Positions 63,727 through 64,000 of a DNA stretch of 64,000 nt are shown here, one piece after another. This DNA comes from Acidimicrobiaceae bacterium (GTDB taxonomy: Bacteria; Actinomycetota; Acidimicrobiia; Acidimicrobiales; Poriferisodalaceae). The position numbers and the translations under genes were made by a program. The stretch spans positions 1-64,000 of the forward strand of contig JAPOPC010000034.1 in the NCBI GenBank assembly GCA_026713105.1, given 5' to 3'. How positions within the stretch are numbered: position 1 is the stretch's first letter; each line of letters starts with the position of its first letter. The notes beneath the pieces were generated by a model. It was not told the origin of the DNA. It saw only the letters and a list, made by a program, of their open reading frames with translations, and made no database searches.

Positions 63727-64000
63727 AAGGGGAGCTTCAGGCCGGGGCGGGGCCACTCACCGACAGCTAGGCGGCCGGTGCCCGACAAGGTCACGTAGGC
63801 CGTGCGCATGTCGTCGCCGCCGAAGCAGATGTTGGTGGTGGCCGAGTCGTCGGTGGGGGCGAACTCGAGCTCGTCGCCGTCGCGGGTGAAGGTGCTGATG
63901 CCGCCGGTGAGGATGGTTGCCACGCTCACGTTGCCTTCGGCGTCCATCGCCAGCGAGTCGAAGTACTTGCGGCCGGCGGGGCGCGCCAGGAACCAGCCCC
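63723..64000 (-). CDS. SMP-30/gluconolactonase-family protein, N-terminus beyond the window
   Basis: The last 91 residues of a beta-propeller lactonase: FDSLAMDAEGNVSVATILTGGI, DDSATTNICFGGDDMRTAYVTLSGTGRL, and a final WPRPGLKLPF, all typical of the C-terminal blade of SMP-30-like enzymes that hydrolyse sugar lactones. The gene enters from the right edge, so start, full length and catalytic Glu are not visible. It may act with the adjacent hydrolase and P450. Confidence 0.88.
   Translation of the reverse strand, partial: GWFLARPAGRKYFDSLAMDAEGNVSVATILTGGISTFTRDGDELEFAPTDDSATTNICFGGDDMRTAYVTLSGTGRLAVGEWPRPGLKLPF

Overview
This 64 kb window reads as a contiguous piece of a high-GC actinobacterial chromosome. 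The SepIVA/DUF177/rpmF block, the GTP-dependent PEP carboxykinase, RNase J and SMC/FtsK are all of actinobacterial type. Several family details (the short conserved Trp-His protein near 28.1 kb, the 36-residue membrane microprotein beside it, the cold-shock-like protein near 8.8 kb) and the lack of ylxR between nusA and infB suggest a deep-branching lineage such as Acidimicrobiia. That placement is inference, since no 16S rRNA is present.

Left end (1-8.9 kb) is accessory. It holds the 3' part of a large secreted Calx-beta/fibronectin protein with a poly-Q/poly-E linker, an SDR oxidoreductase, a DUF222-HNH nuclease, an AT-richer toxin-antitoxin remnant (intact HTH antitoxin, PIN toxin cut to about 30 residues), then pckG and a cold-shock-like protein.

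9.0-27.6 kb is dense housekeeping DNA on the + strand: fakA-like, recG, (rsmD on -), a zinc ribbon, coaD, SepIVA-like, DUF177, rpmF, plsX, acpP, rnc, an Fpg-like protein, smc, ftsY, ffh, rpsP, khpA, rimM, trmD, rplS. It joins lipid precursor supply, ribosome biogenesis, SRP targeting and chromosome segregation. 27.7-32.9 kb continues with yraN, two tiny minus-strand genes, comM, dprA, xerC and an M23-like secreted protein.

33.0-52.9 kb is the translation and isoprenoid block: rpsB, tsf, pyrH, frr, cdsA, dxr, rseP, ispG, rimP, nusA, infB, rbfA, truB, ribF, rpsO, pnp, dapB. 53.0-58.1 kb lies on the minus strand (rnj, dapA, a winged-helix protein, an acyl-CoA ligase) and looks like an inverted segment between dapB and ftsK. 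A DedA-like membrane protein and ftsK follow. The right end (61.4-64 kb) holds a cytochrome P450, a metallo-beta-lactamase-fold hydrolase and a truncated SMP-30/gluconolactonase gene.

Main observations beyond routine annotation: (i) a recurring TANNNT box 6-8 bases before start codons that lack a Shine-Dalgarno, implying many leaderless mRNAs, which also corrects several starts; (ii) an Fpg/MutM-position protein that has lost most of its catalytic residues and half its zinc ligands; (iii) an M23 protein with substituted metal ligands and a probable CTG start; (iv) a dispersed 62-bp intergenic repeat; (v) a long inverted repeat between truB and ribF; (vi) a decapitated PIN toxin and a Tat-signal gene fragment marking rearrangement scars. 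I did not see a clearly new multi-gene defence or mobile system.
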